From the NCBI RefSeq assembly GCF_900101385.1, contig NZ_FMZB01000001.1:558001-622000 (forward strand): DNA of 64,000 nt, written 5' to 3'. The first letter of the stretch is position 1, and each line of letters starts with the position of its first letter. Positions 55,486 through 63,779 of the stretch are shown piece after piece. Made by a program: the position numbers and the translations under genes. This DNA is from Terribacillus halophilus. GTDB taxonomy: Bacteria; Bacillota; Bacilli; Bacillales; Amphibacillaceae. Below the pieces are notes generated by a model, which was not told the origin of the DNA, did not search any database, and worked only from the letters and a program-made list of their open reading frames with translations.

Positions 55486-56877
55486 ATGCAGGAAAAGCTG
55501 ACTATCAACTACACAAATGATTTGCATAGCTATTTCGAAAACTGGCCGAAGATTGTCGGTTACCTGAAGCGTAATAAGCGGAAGTTTACGGATGCGGGTC
55601 AAACGTGCTGGCTGCTTGATATTGGTGATCATGTGGATCGATCGCGTCCGATTGCAGAGGCATTCCGGGGCAAGGCGAATATCAGCTTGCTGAATGAGGC
55701 GGGCTATGATTTTGCGACCATCGGAAATAATGAAGGAATCACGCTTGATTATGATGATCTTTATCATTTATACGATGAAGCGGAATTCCGAATTGCTGTT
55801 GCGAATCTTCATTCACAAAAGGGTGAAGATCCTGGCTGGATGGAGCCGTCTTGGGTTGTTGAAACGGCCGGTGGAACAAAGGTTGGCATGATTGGGCTGA
55901 CAGCGCCTTTTCCGGATTTCTATAATTTGATTGGCTGGGATATCGAGGATCCAGTGGAAGTGCTGAAACGCGAGATCGGTCTGCTTCGGTCTTCCTGCGA
56001 TGTGGTTGTTTTGCTATCCCACTTGGGGCTATATGCAGACCGTGATATAGCAGCTGCCTTTCCGGAAATAGACGTCATCATCGGCGGACATACGCATCAT
56101 CTTCTCCATGAAGGCGAATATGTGAATCAATGTCTGATCACGACTGCGGGGAAGCAGGGCTTTCATTTCGGTGAAGTGAAAATCATCTGGGACACAGAAC
56201 AGAAAATCATTATAGAAAAGAAAGCCAAGGCCATTCCTGTCGCAGACTTGGAAGATGATGCAGATACGGCTGAGCAAGTTGCCGTTTACTCGGAAAACGC
56301 AGGAAAAGCACTACATCGTTCTGCCGTTGTGCTGCCAGATCCGCTGCCGTCTACTCCTTTTGAAGATTCCCGTGCAATGGATCTTTTGACAGATTATTTG
56401 CGCCGATGGACGAAAGCAGATCTTGCTTTTCTCAACGCAGGAGTGCTGCTGGATAGTTTTCCGGCAGGAGCTGTATCCTATATGGATATCCACCGAATCT
56501 GTCCCCATCCGATCAATCCTGCCACCGTTCCATTGACAGGTGAAGAACTGGAGGAGATCGTCAACGCTGCCTTGCAACCGGATTTCATCACTTTCCCGCT
56601 CAAAGGTTTCGGTTTCCGCGGAAAGGTGATTGGAAAGATGGTTTACAGCAGGCTATCGTTTGATGTAGCGGGCACGGCAGCTAAACCAAAAGCGGTCAAT
56701 CTGAGGGTAAACGGCCAGCCGCTGGAATCGGAAAGGCTTTATCTGACAGCCATGGCAGACACTTTCACATTCGGCAGCTTGCTTCCTTGTATCAAGCAGG
56801 TGAAGGGAAAGAAATATTTTATGCCGGAGATGCTTCGGGATTTGCTATTGGAAGCATTCAAGGAAATAGAAAAATGA
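55486..56877 (+). CDS. yunD: Metallophosphatase / 5'-nucleotidase-like protein YunD
   Basis: 463 residues. N-terminal calcineurin-like metallophosphoesterase (about 1-250: YTNDLHSYF, DIGDHVDRSRP, TIGNNEG, VVLLSHLG, IIGGHTHH) and a C-terminal 5'-nucleotidase domain (about 290-460). No signal peptide, so cytosolic. Substrate unknown. AAGGAGTAGAG precedes the ATG. Confidence 0.9.
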   Translation: MQEKLTINYTNDLHSYFENWPKIVGYLKRNKRKFTDAGQTCWLLDIGDHVDRSRPIAEAFRGKANISLLNEAGYDFATIGNNEGITLDYDDLYHLYDEAEFRIAVANLHSQKGEDPGWMEPSWVVETAGGTKVGMIGLTAPFPDFYNLIGWDIEDPVEVLKREIGLLRSSCDVVVLLSHLGLYADRDIAAAFPEIDVIIGGHTHHLLHEGEYVNQCLITTAGKQGFHFGEVKIIWDTEQKIIIEKKAKAIPVADLEDDADTAEQVAVYSENAGKALHRSAVVLPDPLPSTPFEDSRAMDLLTDYLRRWTKADLAFLNAGVLLDSFPAGAVSYMDIHRICPHPINPATVPLTGEELEEIVNAALQPDFITFPLKGFGFRGKVIGKMVYSRLSFDVAGTAAKPKAVNLRVNGQPLESERLYLTAMADTFTFGSLLPCIKQVKGKKYFMPEMLRDLLLEAFKEIEK

Positions 56878-56881
56878 GCAA

Positions 56882-56920
56882 ACACCTCCGTTTTTCCAAC
56901 ATAGGATATAACGGAGGTGT
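56882..56920 (+). promoter_or_regulatory. Hairpin covering the yunC ribosome binding site
   Basis: ACACCTCCGTT (56882-56892) pairs perfectly with AACGGAGGTGT (56910-56920). The second arm is the yunC Shine-Dalgarno sequence. It could restrain yunC translation unless ribosomes from yunD or another factor open it. No T run, so it is not a normal terminator. Confidence 0.6.
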
Positions 56921-56930
56921 ATTTAAATTG

Positions 56931-57230
56931 ATGACTGTAGAACCAATGTTCCTGGATGGGAAACCTTTTACTGCCGTGACAGTCAAACTGCCGAAAACAA
57001 CGTTACTGATCGTGTCGAACGATGTCGGTTATATCATGTGCGGTGCTCTGGATGTTGATTTACTCAATGATAAATTGGCTGATCGGAAAATCATTTCCGG
57101 TAGGGCTGTCGGCGTCAAGACGATTGAGCAGCTGCTGTCAGCCCCACTTGAGAAAGTGACGGATGCTTCTGCGGCATATGGCTGGAAGCCTGGTATCACG
57201 GGTAGGGAAGCGTTGCTCCTGCTGCCGTGA
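56931..57230 (+). CDS. yunC: DUF1805 protein YunC
   Basis: 99 residues, ATG 56931 (TTG 56928 is an alternative). Matches YunC: FTAVTVKLPKTTLLIVSNDV, GYIMCGALDVDLLN, ISGRAVGVKTIEQLLSAPLE. Single-domain cytosolic protein of unknown role. The binding site GGAGG lies within a hairpin. Confidence 0.9.
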   Translation: MTVEPMFLDGKPFTAVTVKLPKTTLLIVSNDVGYIMCGALDVDLLNDKLADRKIISGRAVGVKTIEQLLSAPLEKVTDASAAYGWKPGITGREALLLLP

Positions 57231-57328
57231 AAAAAATGTCGAACCTTGTACCATCAATCTAGATTGTTTGCCGCTTTTCTGGTACTATTTTATCAGATGG
57301 AATGTTGGAGAAGATAAGGGGTACGACA

Positions 57329-58420
57329 ATGAGATTAGTATCGACAAAATCGGTAAAGCCCGGCAAGAGGCTCGCTCAGCCCGTATATAATGATAAAGGC
57401 AGCATTCTTATCCAGCGGGATGTGGAATTGACAGCTGGTATCATCGATCGTTTGCAAGAGCTGCGGTATACCTATATCTATATCCGGGATGACAGGCTGC
57501 AGGACATCGAGCTTGAATTCTCCACTTCCAATGAAGAACGGCTAAAAGCAATGCAGGTCATCCATAAGTCCTTTCAGGAAATCAAACAAAGTGATAATGG
57601 CCGATATTTGACGGAAAAGATGACAGATAAAATCACGAGTTCGATCCAGGAGATGGTCAGCAATCTGCGGCCAAAACGTCAAACATTGATGATCCTTTCC
57701 GATATGCTCATATATGATGATTATATCTTTTCGCATTCGGTCAATGTTGCACTTTATGCGATGGCCATCGCCAATGAAATGCGGCTGCCGATTTCTGTTG
57801 TAGAGGAGATAGGGTTTGGCGCAATATTGCATGATGTAGGTAAAATGTTTGTACCCCAGGAAGTTCTGCAGAAGACCGGCAAACTGACGGATGCGGAATT
57901 CGAGCAGATCAAGGAGCATACGACGAAGGGTTTTAATTATCTACGCAAGATGAACAATATCCCCCTTGTCATTGCCCATTGTGCCTACCAGCATCATGAA
58001 CGGATCAATGGTTCCGGTTATCCGCGCGGCATAAGCGGTTCGGACATTCATTTGTACGCGAAGATAATCGGCATCGCGGATGTATTCGATGCTGTGACGA
58101 GCAACCGGGTATACCGGGATGCCATGCTCCCGCATGAGGGTCTGGAAATATTATTTGCCGGAGCAGGTGATCAGTTCGATATGGAAATGGTCGAAGCTTT
58201 CAAAAGAAGTGTGGCCATTTATCCAACAGGGCTGACTGTACGGCTGAGTGATGGTCGTATGGGGATCGTCATCCGGCAGAATGAGGATATCAATACGCGG
58301 CCGATTGTCCGGATCCTGCAGGAGGCTGATGGGACCGAGCCGGAACCATATGAAGTGAATTTGTATGAGCATCTTAATATCACGGTTGTTGCTTGTTCGA
58401 CATCCGCTGAGGAGAACTAG
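57329..58420 (+). CDS. HD-GYP domain protein (putative c-di-GMP phosphodiesterase)
   Basis: 363 residues from ATG at 57329 (AAGGGG upstream). The central domain carries GAILHDVGKMFVPQ (HD) and HHERINGSGYPRGI (GYP), needed for c-di-GMP hydrolysis. N-terminal 100 residues resemble the DUF3391-like region of such proteins. There is no receiver domain. This gene breaks the yunC-yunB order of B. subtilis, suggesting an insertion or a loss elsewhere. Confidence 0.88.
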   Translation: MRLVSTKSVKPGKRLAQPVYNDKGSILIQRDVELTAGIIDRLQELRYTYIYIRDDRLQDIELEFSTSNEERLKAMQVIHKSFQEIKQSDNGRYLTEKMTDKITSSIQEMVSNLRPKRQTLMILSDMLIYDDYIFSHSVNVALYAMAIANEMRLPISVVEEIGFGAILHDVGKMFVPQEVLQKTGKLTDAEFEQIKEHTTKGFNYLRKMNNIPLVIAHCAYQHHERINGSGYPRGISGSDIHLYAKIIGIADVFDAVTSNRVYRDAMLPHEGLEILFAGAGDQFDMEMVEAFKRSVAIYPTGLTVRLSDGRMGIVIRQNEDINTRPIVRILQEADGTEPEPYEVNLYEHLNITVVACSTSAEEN

Positions 58421-58427
58421 TCTATTC

Positions 58428-58471
58428 TAAGCTCCCTAGGTCAAGCATAAGCTTGTTTCGAGGGGGTTTTT
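58428..58471 (+). terminator. Hairpin with T run overlapping the yunB binding site
   Basis: CTCCCT...CAAGC / GCTTG...GAGGGGG is followed by TTTTTTC and then the yunB ATG. GAGGGGG is both the right arm of the hairpin and the yunB Shine-Dalgarno. So the element may end transcription of the HD-GYP gene or mask yunB translation. Confidence 0.5.
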
Positions 58472-58473
58472 TC

Positions 58474-59259
58474 ATGCGTCCATGGCAGCGCAGAGCTTCT
58501 AAAGCACCACCTTCCTTTCGGCATGTACTATTGATGAGCATGCTGCTATTCCTGCTATTCACTTCTTTGAGTCTATGGCTGGTGAATAAGGGCTTGGAGC
58601 CGACGCTTATGGCAATTGCCGAAACAAAAACAGAGCAGTTTGCAAAACAAGCGATCAACCAAGCCGTACAAGCAGAAAAGGAAGCGGATTTGGACTTGAA
58701 TGCATTCGTGCAAGTAGAGAAAGATACCAATGGCAATGTCACACATGCCAGCTGGGATGCGGCAACCGTGAATGAAGTGCTGCGGAAGGTGACTTTTCGC
58801 GTACAGAATTATTTGCGGCTGATGGAAGACGGCGAAATGCCGGCTATCAGTCAGGAGCAGCTTGCAGAGGAGGCTGCAGCCGATATCATCCAGGAGAAAC
58901 TGGAAGAAGATCCGACGCTGGTCGATATACCGCTCGGTCAAGCAACCAATAATGCTTTGCTTGCAAATCTGGGGCCGCGGATTCCGGTGAAATTTGAAAT
59001 GATCGGTTATGTGGAATCCGGTGTCGATGTGAAGGTGGAGGAATATGGCATCAATAATGCGATGTTCGTCTTCATGGTAGAAATCAAAGCAAATGTCCGG
59101 ATCATCATCCCATTCTCAACCAAGACGACGACAGTGACACAAGATGTGCTGCTTGGCAGCACTGTCATCCAGGGGCAAGTACCGGAATTTTATAATAATG
59201 GAGGGGGAACCGGTTCATCACCATCGTTCTCCATACCAATGCAAAAGGAAGGCGAATGA
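58474..59259 (+). CDS. yunB: Sporulation protein YunB
   Basis: 261 residues from ATG at 58474. One N-terminal membrane helix (about 20-38) and an extracytoplasmic body similar to YunB, which is made in the mother cell under SigE and is needed for efficient sporulation in B. subtilis. C-terminal part ends with NNGGGTGSSPSFSIPMQ. Next to lytH, convergent. Confidence 0.88.
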   Translation: MRPWQRRASKAPPSFRHVLLMSMLLFLLFTSLSLWLVNKGLEPTLMAIAETKTEQFAKQAINQAVQAEKEADLDLNAFVQVEKDTNGNVTHASWDAATVNEVLRKVTFRVQNYLRLMEDGEMPAISQEQLAEEAAADIIQEKLEEDPTLVDIPLGQATNNALLANLGPRIPVKFEMIGYVESGVDVKVEEYGINNAMFVFMVEIKANVRIIIPFSTKTTTVTQDVLLGSTVIQGQVPEFYNNGGGTGSSPSFSIPMQKEGE

Positions 59260-59284
59260 TTTTCAGCCTTCCTTTTTTTGCTGT
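59247..59284. terminator. Bidirectional terminator, yunB / lytH
   Basis: AAGGAAGGC / GCCTTCCTT stem with T run; it includes the yunB stop codon. Confidence 0.8.
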
Positions 59285-60246
59285 TTTGATTTTTGTTCCC
59301 AGATCTTTAGGTAAGGGTATGGATCGAAGGAAAATTCAGACCTTCCATTGTCTTTATACATACCATAATGCAAGTGTGGCGGAAATTTTCCCGATGTTCC
59401 GGGAGGGCCGTAACCGCTGGCACCTACATAGCCGATGACATCACCAGGTTTGACGACATCCCCGACGGATACCCCTTTTTCAAATCCATTCAAATGGGCA
59501 TAGTAGTGATAAATATTATTGCTGTCCCGAAGACCGATACGCCAGCCGCCGTACAGGTTCCAGCCCTTCAGTTCAATAACGCCATAGGTAGTCGCATAAA
59601 CTGGTACACCGTAATTGGCGAAGATATCCGTACCTTCATGGATTCTTCTGCCGCCAAAGCCCCTGGCATCTCCCCATGTGTTCCGGTAGCTGTAGTTATG
59701 GTGGAGCGGAAGTGGAAAAGAGCGCTCATCCAGCTCGATTGTCCCGAACTTTTCATAGAGCTTGGCAGTATTCATGATGGTCTGAACGGTAAGATCACGC
59801 TCATAATAATGCCAAAGAGCTATTTTGATATCATTCTTCGTCGTCCCGGTTTTTTGGATGAAGGAAGCAATGGTATAGAGAACATCTTCTGGATTTTCAG
59901 GCTCAGCCAGTTTGTCGCCATTTCCATCCCTGCCCAATCCGTTGAACCACAAAATGGAAGATTCGTTTGCATCCTCTCCATGTTTGGCAGCACCAAACCA
60001 TTTTTCCTCCGGGATTTCGATTGCAATCAGTTTCTCCTCTTTGGATTGATTGGGGAGATTATGCTCATACTGATCGATTGCAGCCAGATAGTACCAAGGA
60101 AGTCCTGTGGCAGCTGCGGTTTTCTTATAAAGTGCCATGCGCTCCTGTTTCGCTTCATCGCTTTTTCCCGTTTCCTCGGCAGAAGCCGGGAATGGGAAGC
60201 TCATGAACAAGAGGATCATCAGCGTGGCGATGAGTATCTTTTTCAT
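59263..60246 (-). CDS. lytH: Spore cortex L-Ala-D-Glu peptidase LytH (M23)
   Basis: 327 residues from ATG 60246 (AAGGTGAGC upstream). Signal peptide (MKKILIATLMILLFMSFPF), then an N-terminal helical region and a C-terminal M23 peptidase with zinc motifs HEGTD and HLHYG. In B. subtilis LytH (YunA) trims stem peptides in the spore cortex. Next to yunB as in that species. Confidence 0.9.
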   Translation of the reverse strand: MKKILIATLMILLFMSFPFPASAEETGKSDEAKQERMALYKKTAAATGLPWYYLAAIDQYEHNLPNQSKEEKLIAIEIPEEKWFGAAKHGEDANESSILWFNGLGRDGNGDKLAEPENPEDVLYTIASFIQKTGTTKNDIKIALWHYYERDLTVQTIMNTAKLYEKFGTIELDERSFPLPLHHNYSYRNTWGDARGFGGRRIHEGTDIFANYGVPVYATTYGVIELKGWNLYGGWRIGLRDSNNIYHYYAHLNGFEKGVSVGDVVKPGDVIGYVGASGYGPPGTSGKFPPHLHYGMYKDNGRSEFSFDPYPYLKIWEQKSKQQKKEG

Positions 60247-60387
60247 GTGCTGCTCACCTTTCCTTGCACGTTTGCTGTTAGTTTGTACAGAGATTGGCAT
60301 TTCTAGTCGTAATCGCGGCTTAAAAAGAAGTGAAGCGAAAATATGCAGAAAATATGCTACACTAGAAGCAAGATAGGGGTGTCGATA

Positions 60388-60672
60388 GTGGTGAAAACAA
60401 CAGTGCAAGGCAAACATTATGAAGTTGTGCAGGATATAAAGGATGCCTTTCAGGAGCAGGCATTCCTAAACCGCTACAGCGAAATCCTGACGAAATATGA
60501 TTACATTGTCGGTGACTGGGGATATGAACAGCTTCGTCTGAAAGGTTTCTTTGATGACGATAATCCGAAGGCCACCTTCGATACGAAAATCAGCACTTTG
60601 GAAGATTATTTGTATGAGTATTGCAATTTTGGCTGTGCCTACTTCGTCGTAAAAAAGACTTCGGCAAAGTGA
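60388..60672 (+). CDS. yutD: YutD family protein (DUF1027)
   Basis: 94 residues from GTG 60388 (GTG 60391 also possible), with AGGGGTG upstream. YutD features: VQGKHYEVVQDIKDAFQEQA, YIVGDWGYEQLRLKGFFDDD, YLYEYCNFGCAYFVV. Small conserved protein of unknown role. First gene of yutD-yutE-yutF, 142 bases from the divergent lytH. Confidence 0.9.
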   Translation: MVKTTVQGKHYEVVQDIKDAFQEQAFLNRYSEILTKYDYIVGDWGYEQLRLKGFFDDDNPKATFDTKISTLEDYLYEYCNFGCAYFVVKKTSAK

Positions 60673-60694
60673 GTGCAAGAGAGGGGCAATGACG

Positions 60695-61147
60695 ATGTAC
60701 TTTGTTGATAAACGAAAAATAGAAGCAATCCTTACATATATGGAAGAACTGCTTGCCGCAGAAATGCCACCTTCAGAAGAGTTATCCGGGAAGCTTGCGG
60801 CAGAGCGCCGGGCACAGCTCTTGATCGAAGGGATTCTTGATACGGGCAATAGCGTGATCGATGGATTCATCATGCGGGATCCCGGCAGCTATGATGATAT
60901 TATCGACATCCTTGCTGATGAACAGGTGATAGCGGAACATACGGCACCTGCCTTCAAGGAAATCATAGCATTACGCAAAATGCTTACTGGTGATTATCTG
61001 CATGTGAATCACCAAAAGCTTGCCGGGACGATGGCAAAACATCTGGATTTGCTAAGACTTTATGTAGAATGGGTAAGAGCTTACCTGGTGAACGAAACGC
61101 GGACAGCTTCCGCTTTTGCAAGGAGCAGTGACGATGAAAGCTTATGA
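60695..61147 (+). CDS. yutE: YutE (HepT-like, DUF86) protein
   Basis: 150 residues from ATG at 60695 (MYFVDKRKIEAI), with GAGGGG eight bases upstream. All-helical DUF86/HepT fold (LLIEGILDTGNSVIDGFIMR). HepT proteins are the RNase-like toxin partners of MntA antitoxins, but no MntA gene lies here and YutE in B. subtilis is not known as a toxin. Overlaps yutF by 14 bases. Confidence 0.87.
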   Translation: MYFVDKRKIEAILTYMEELLAAEMPPSEELSGKLAAERRAQLLIEGILDTGNSVIDGFIMRDPGSYDDIIDILADEQVIAEHTAPAFKEIIALRKMLTGDYLHVNHQKLAGTMAKHLDLLRLYVEWVRAYLVNETRTASAFARSSDDESL

Positions 61148-61901
61148 GGGATATCTGATCGATCTCGATGGAACCATGTATCTTGGGAAGAACCCGATTG
61201 ATGCGGCACCGGGATTCATCCGCAGACTAAATGACGCCGGTAAAAAGCATCTATTCGTGACGAATAATAGCACACGTACCCAAAAACAAGTGGCGGAAAA
61301 GCTTCGTCTAATGAATATAGAAGCTAATCCGGAAGATGTTTTCACGACGAGTATGGCAACCGCTGCCTATATTCGTGAGCATAATCCGGCAGCAAAAGTA
61401 TATGCCATTGGCGAGGAAGGACTTTTCGATGCGCTGGCAAAAGAGGAACTGACGTTGGCAGAAGAAGACTGTGATTATGTCGTGATCGGCCTGGATACCA
61501 ACGTTACATACGAAAAGTTGGCCAAAGCCTGTCTGCTTGTCCGAGCGGGTGCAAAGTTCCTTTCGACGAACAGTGATAAAGCATTGCCAACCGAAGCGGG
61601 CTTGATGCCGGGTAACGGATCATTGACAGCTGTCATTTCCGTCAGTACCGGAATCGAACCGACTTTCATCGGAAAACCAGAAAACATCATGATGGAGCAA
61701 GCGAGGAAGCTGTTGGATTTGGACAAGGAACAAGTCCTCATGGTAGGTGACAATTACCTGACAGATATCACCGCCGGGATCCGTGCAGGTATGGATACAC
61801 TGATGGTATGCACCGGTTTTACAAAGCGGGAGGAGCTTCCATTGCTTGATCCAAAACCAACATATACAATCGACACGTTGACCGAGTGGGAAATCAAATG
61901 A
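61134..61901 (+). CDS. yutF: HAD-family phosphatase YutF
   Basis: 255 residues from ATG at 61134 (AAGGAGC upstream). HAD motif DLDGT (residues 9-13), LFVTNNSTRTQKQV, and VLMVGDNYLTDITAG. NagD-like phosphatase of the TIGR01457 type; substrate unknown. Third gene of the yutD operon. Confidence 0.92.
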   Translation: MKAYEGYLIDLDGTMYLGKNPIDAAPGFIRRLNDAGKKHLFVTNNSTRTQKQVAEKLRLMNIEANPEDVFTTSMATAAYIREHNPAAKVYAIGEEGLFDALAKEELTLAEEDCDYVVIGLDTNVTYEKLAKACLLVRAGAKFLSTNSDKALPTEAGLMPGNGSLTAVISVSTGIEPTFIGKPENIMMEQARKLLDLDKEQVLMVGDNYLTDITAGIRAGMDTLMVCTGFTKREELPLLDPKPTYTIDTLTEWEIK

Positions 61902-61934
61902 AGAGCAGCCTCCAAGAGGTCTGCTCTTTTTCTT
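61902..61934 (+). terminator. yutF terminator
   Basis: AGAGCAGNCCT / AGGNCTGCTCT stem with CCAAG loop and T run. Confidence 0.8.
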
Positions 61935-62441
61935 TTATTGATACATATGGTCGCTTTGACCCGCAATTGGATTCATGGCTTCATACTTACTCATATATGC
62001 TTGGAACTGTTCCTGATCCTCTGATACGATCTGATACATGGCACCGATTTTGCTAACCATTTCCCGGATTCACCTGTTCGAGTTTATAATACCCTCATTT
62101 AACAGCGTACCGCCACATATGTTAGGCATGGGAACAGCACATCATGGAGGCGGTTTGAACGAATGAACGCAGCTCAGGATTTGCGGCCTCCATGGCGGAA
62201 TAAGCATATTCACGGCGGGTTCGCAGCCATTTCCCGGTCATTGAAATCCTGCACAACTGTCCGCGGCTGGACAGGAAGTAACTGGTGATATATTCGGCTT
62301 TCATATTGAAATCACAAATATATAAATGGGAAATGACGCTTTAGGATGCTATTGAAATCAGGGTCTGGCACATGCTGCAGCATTTACGCTGGTGATCGCG
62401 TTCACACAGCTCAAGGTCAATTCATGTGCTGCAAGCTTTAT
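61935..62441 (-). pseudogene. Decayed CotF-type spore coat gene
   Basis: On the minus strand, AGGAGG lies six bases before an ATA codon (62439-62441) where a start codon is expected. The following frame reads IKLAAHELTLSCVNAITSVN, the N-terminal half of coat F proteins. Pieces in alternating frames continue it: DPDFNSILKRHFPF, MKAEYITSYFLSSR, VVQDFNDREMAANP, EYAYSAMEAANPELRSFVQT, and finally SKIGAMYQIVSEDQEQFQAY ending at TAA 61935-61937. At least three frameshifts and two in-frame stops are needed to read it whole. Confidence 0.8.
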
Positions 62442-62547
62442 GGAAATCCTCCTAGTTGGTAGTTGCTTAGTTTGTAAAATATACAACTCAGGGCAGAATC
62501 ATTCCAAGAGAAATCTTTCGCTCGTAAATGATGAAAAGAAAAATTTG

Positions 62548-63048
62548 TCAGTAACCCATTTGCAGTGCTCTATTGGCATTGCGGATGTCATTTTGCAGCA
62601 AACGTTCAAAGTCGTAAGCAGGGTAAAGTCCTCTTCTATACATAAAATCAAATATTCTTGCATGTGTATCTATTGCCAGCTGTAATTGTTTTCTTAATGT
62701 TTCCCGAAGAGCTGGGGTTGCAGTTTCTGTAATGGCGATGGCATAATTCCGAACAGAAGTCTTGGCAAAAACAAGTAAATCACTGGCGTAGAAGGCAGTG
62801 CTGACCCGAGTCTCTGTTTGATTGTGTACGCTTGGTGCATATGGGAAAAATTGAAGCAATTCATTGAGATTGTTTTCCAACCCTTTGATGGTTTGCTCAT
62901 ATATAATGCGAAGTTCTCCGTCATTGACATTTCCAATGAATTGCTTGAGCTTCATCAATGCTACAGCTTGGGAAGCGACGAGTTCATGCAGCTCAAGTGT
63001 TTCATGCCATGCCAAATGATTTGGATAGCTGGTCGATGTATTTTCCAA
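62548..63048 (-). CDS. CotF-like spore coat protein
   Basis: 166 residues from a TTG start with GAGGAGG eight bases upstream. N-terminal helix HETLELHELVASQAVALMKL (about 15-34) and a C-terminal helical unit RETLRKQLQLAIDTHARIFD then YRRGLYPAYDFERLLQNDI, common in spore coat proteins of the CotF superfamily. It is next to a decayed relative. Confidence 0.8.
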   Translation of the reverse strand: MENTSTSYPNHLAWHETLELHELVASQAVALMKLKQFIGNVNDGELRIIYEQTIKGLENNLNELLQFFPYAPSVHNQTETRVSTAFYASDLLVFAKTSVRNYAIAITETATPALRETLRKQLQLAIDTHARIFDFMYRRGLYPAYDFERLLQNDIRNANRALQMGY

Positions 63049-63123
63049 GAGATTTACCTCCTCGTATAATAGACGTTTACACTATATTCGGGCAGTTGTT
63101 ATCTTGATACTTTTGCCATAAAA

Positions 63124-63152
63124 AAGAAGCAGCCTCTGTAAGCTGCTTTTTT
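63124..63152 (-). terminator. yutG terminator
   Basis: Minus-strand stem AAGCAGC / GCTGCTT (loop TTACAGAG) with T-rich tail. Confidence 0.75.
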
Positions 63153-63155
63153 TGT

Positions 63156-63653
63156 TCAACCATCGATATTTTCTTCTTCATTCTGACTATGTGCAAGTCT
63201 GCTGGCTGCAGCTGCGGCTATCGCGCCGACGATATCATCCAGGAACGTATGGCATTCGCCGCTGCTCTTGTCGTTCAGCTTTGCCAGAATCCCTGGTTTT
63301 TGCTTGTCGATATAGCCGTAATTCGTAAATCCAATCGAGCCATAAAGGTTGATGATGGAGAGTGCAATAACTTCATCGATTCCATACAAGCCCTCATCGT
63401 TTGCCAGGTTATCCTGCAGCGGCTGTTCCAGTTTTCCTTGCTCGGTAAGAACATCGAGCTGGATCCCTGTCAGGATGGCATTTTGGACCTCTCTCTTGGA
63501 CAACACCCGTTCCACATTATAAATACATCGATCCATTGTCAGACCAGGATAATATTTGTCTTGCAGGAAATGGACAAGCTCCGCGATGTCTTCTACTTGC
63601 ACACCTCGTTCGATGAGCCACTCCCGTGCTTTTTTTTCTAATTCAGCTGTCAT
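63156..63653 (-). CDS. yutG: Phosphatidylglycerophosphatase A-related protein YutG
   Basis: 165 residues, PgpA family: YPGLTMDRCIYNVERVLSKR, YGIDEVIALSIINLYGSIGF, and CHTFLDDIVGAIAAAAASRL with conserved acidic residues. May dephosphorylate phosphatidylglycerol phosphate; the Firmicute branch is not proven for this activity. Follows yutF order as in B. subtilis. Confidence 0.85.
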   Translation of the reverse strand: MTAELEKKAREWLIERGVQVEDIAELVHFLQDKYYPGLTMDRCIYNVERVLSKREVQNAILTGIQLDVLTEQGKLEQPLQDNLANDEGLYGIDEVIALSIINLYGSIGFTNYGYIDKQKPGILAKLNDKSSGECHTFLDDIVGAIAAAAASRLAHSQNEEENIDG

Positions 63654-63779
63654 AAGATCACTTCGCTTTCCTATGTATGATACTGGTAGCAGTATACCCT
63701 TCTAGCTTATGCGTCAACCATCAGCTCTGAACATGATTCGCACAGTTGCTTCATAAAATAAAGCAGGAGGTGTTTGCTC

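Noticed and set aside
59368-60306. 312-codon plus-strand ORF
   Set aside because: It lies antisense to the lytH gene, has no binding site, and its sequence resembles no protein; lytH is clearly the coding strand.
60695-61147. YutE as a HepT toxin of a HepT/MntA pair
   Set aside because: There is no nucleotidyltransferase gene beside it; it sits in the conserved yutDEF operon.
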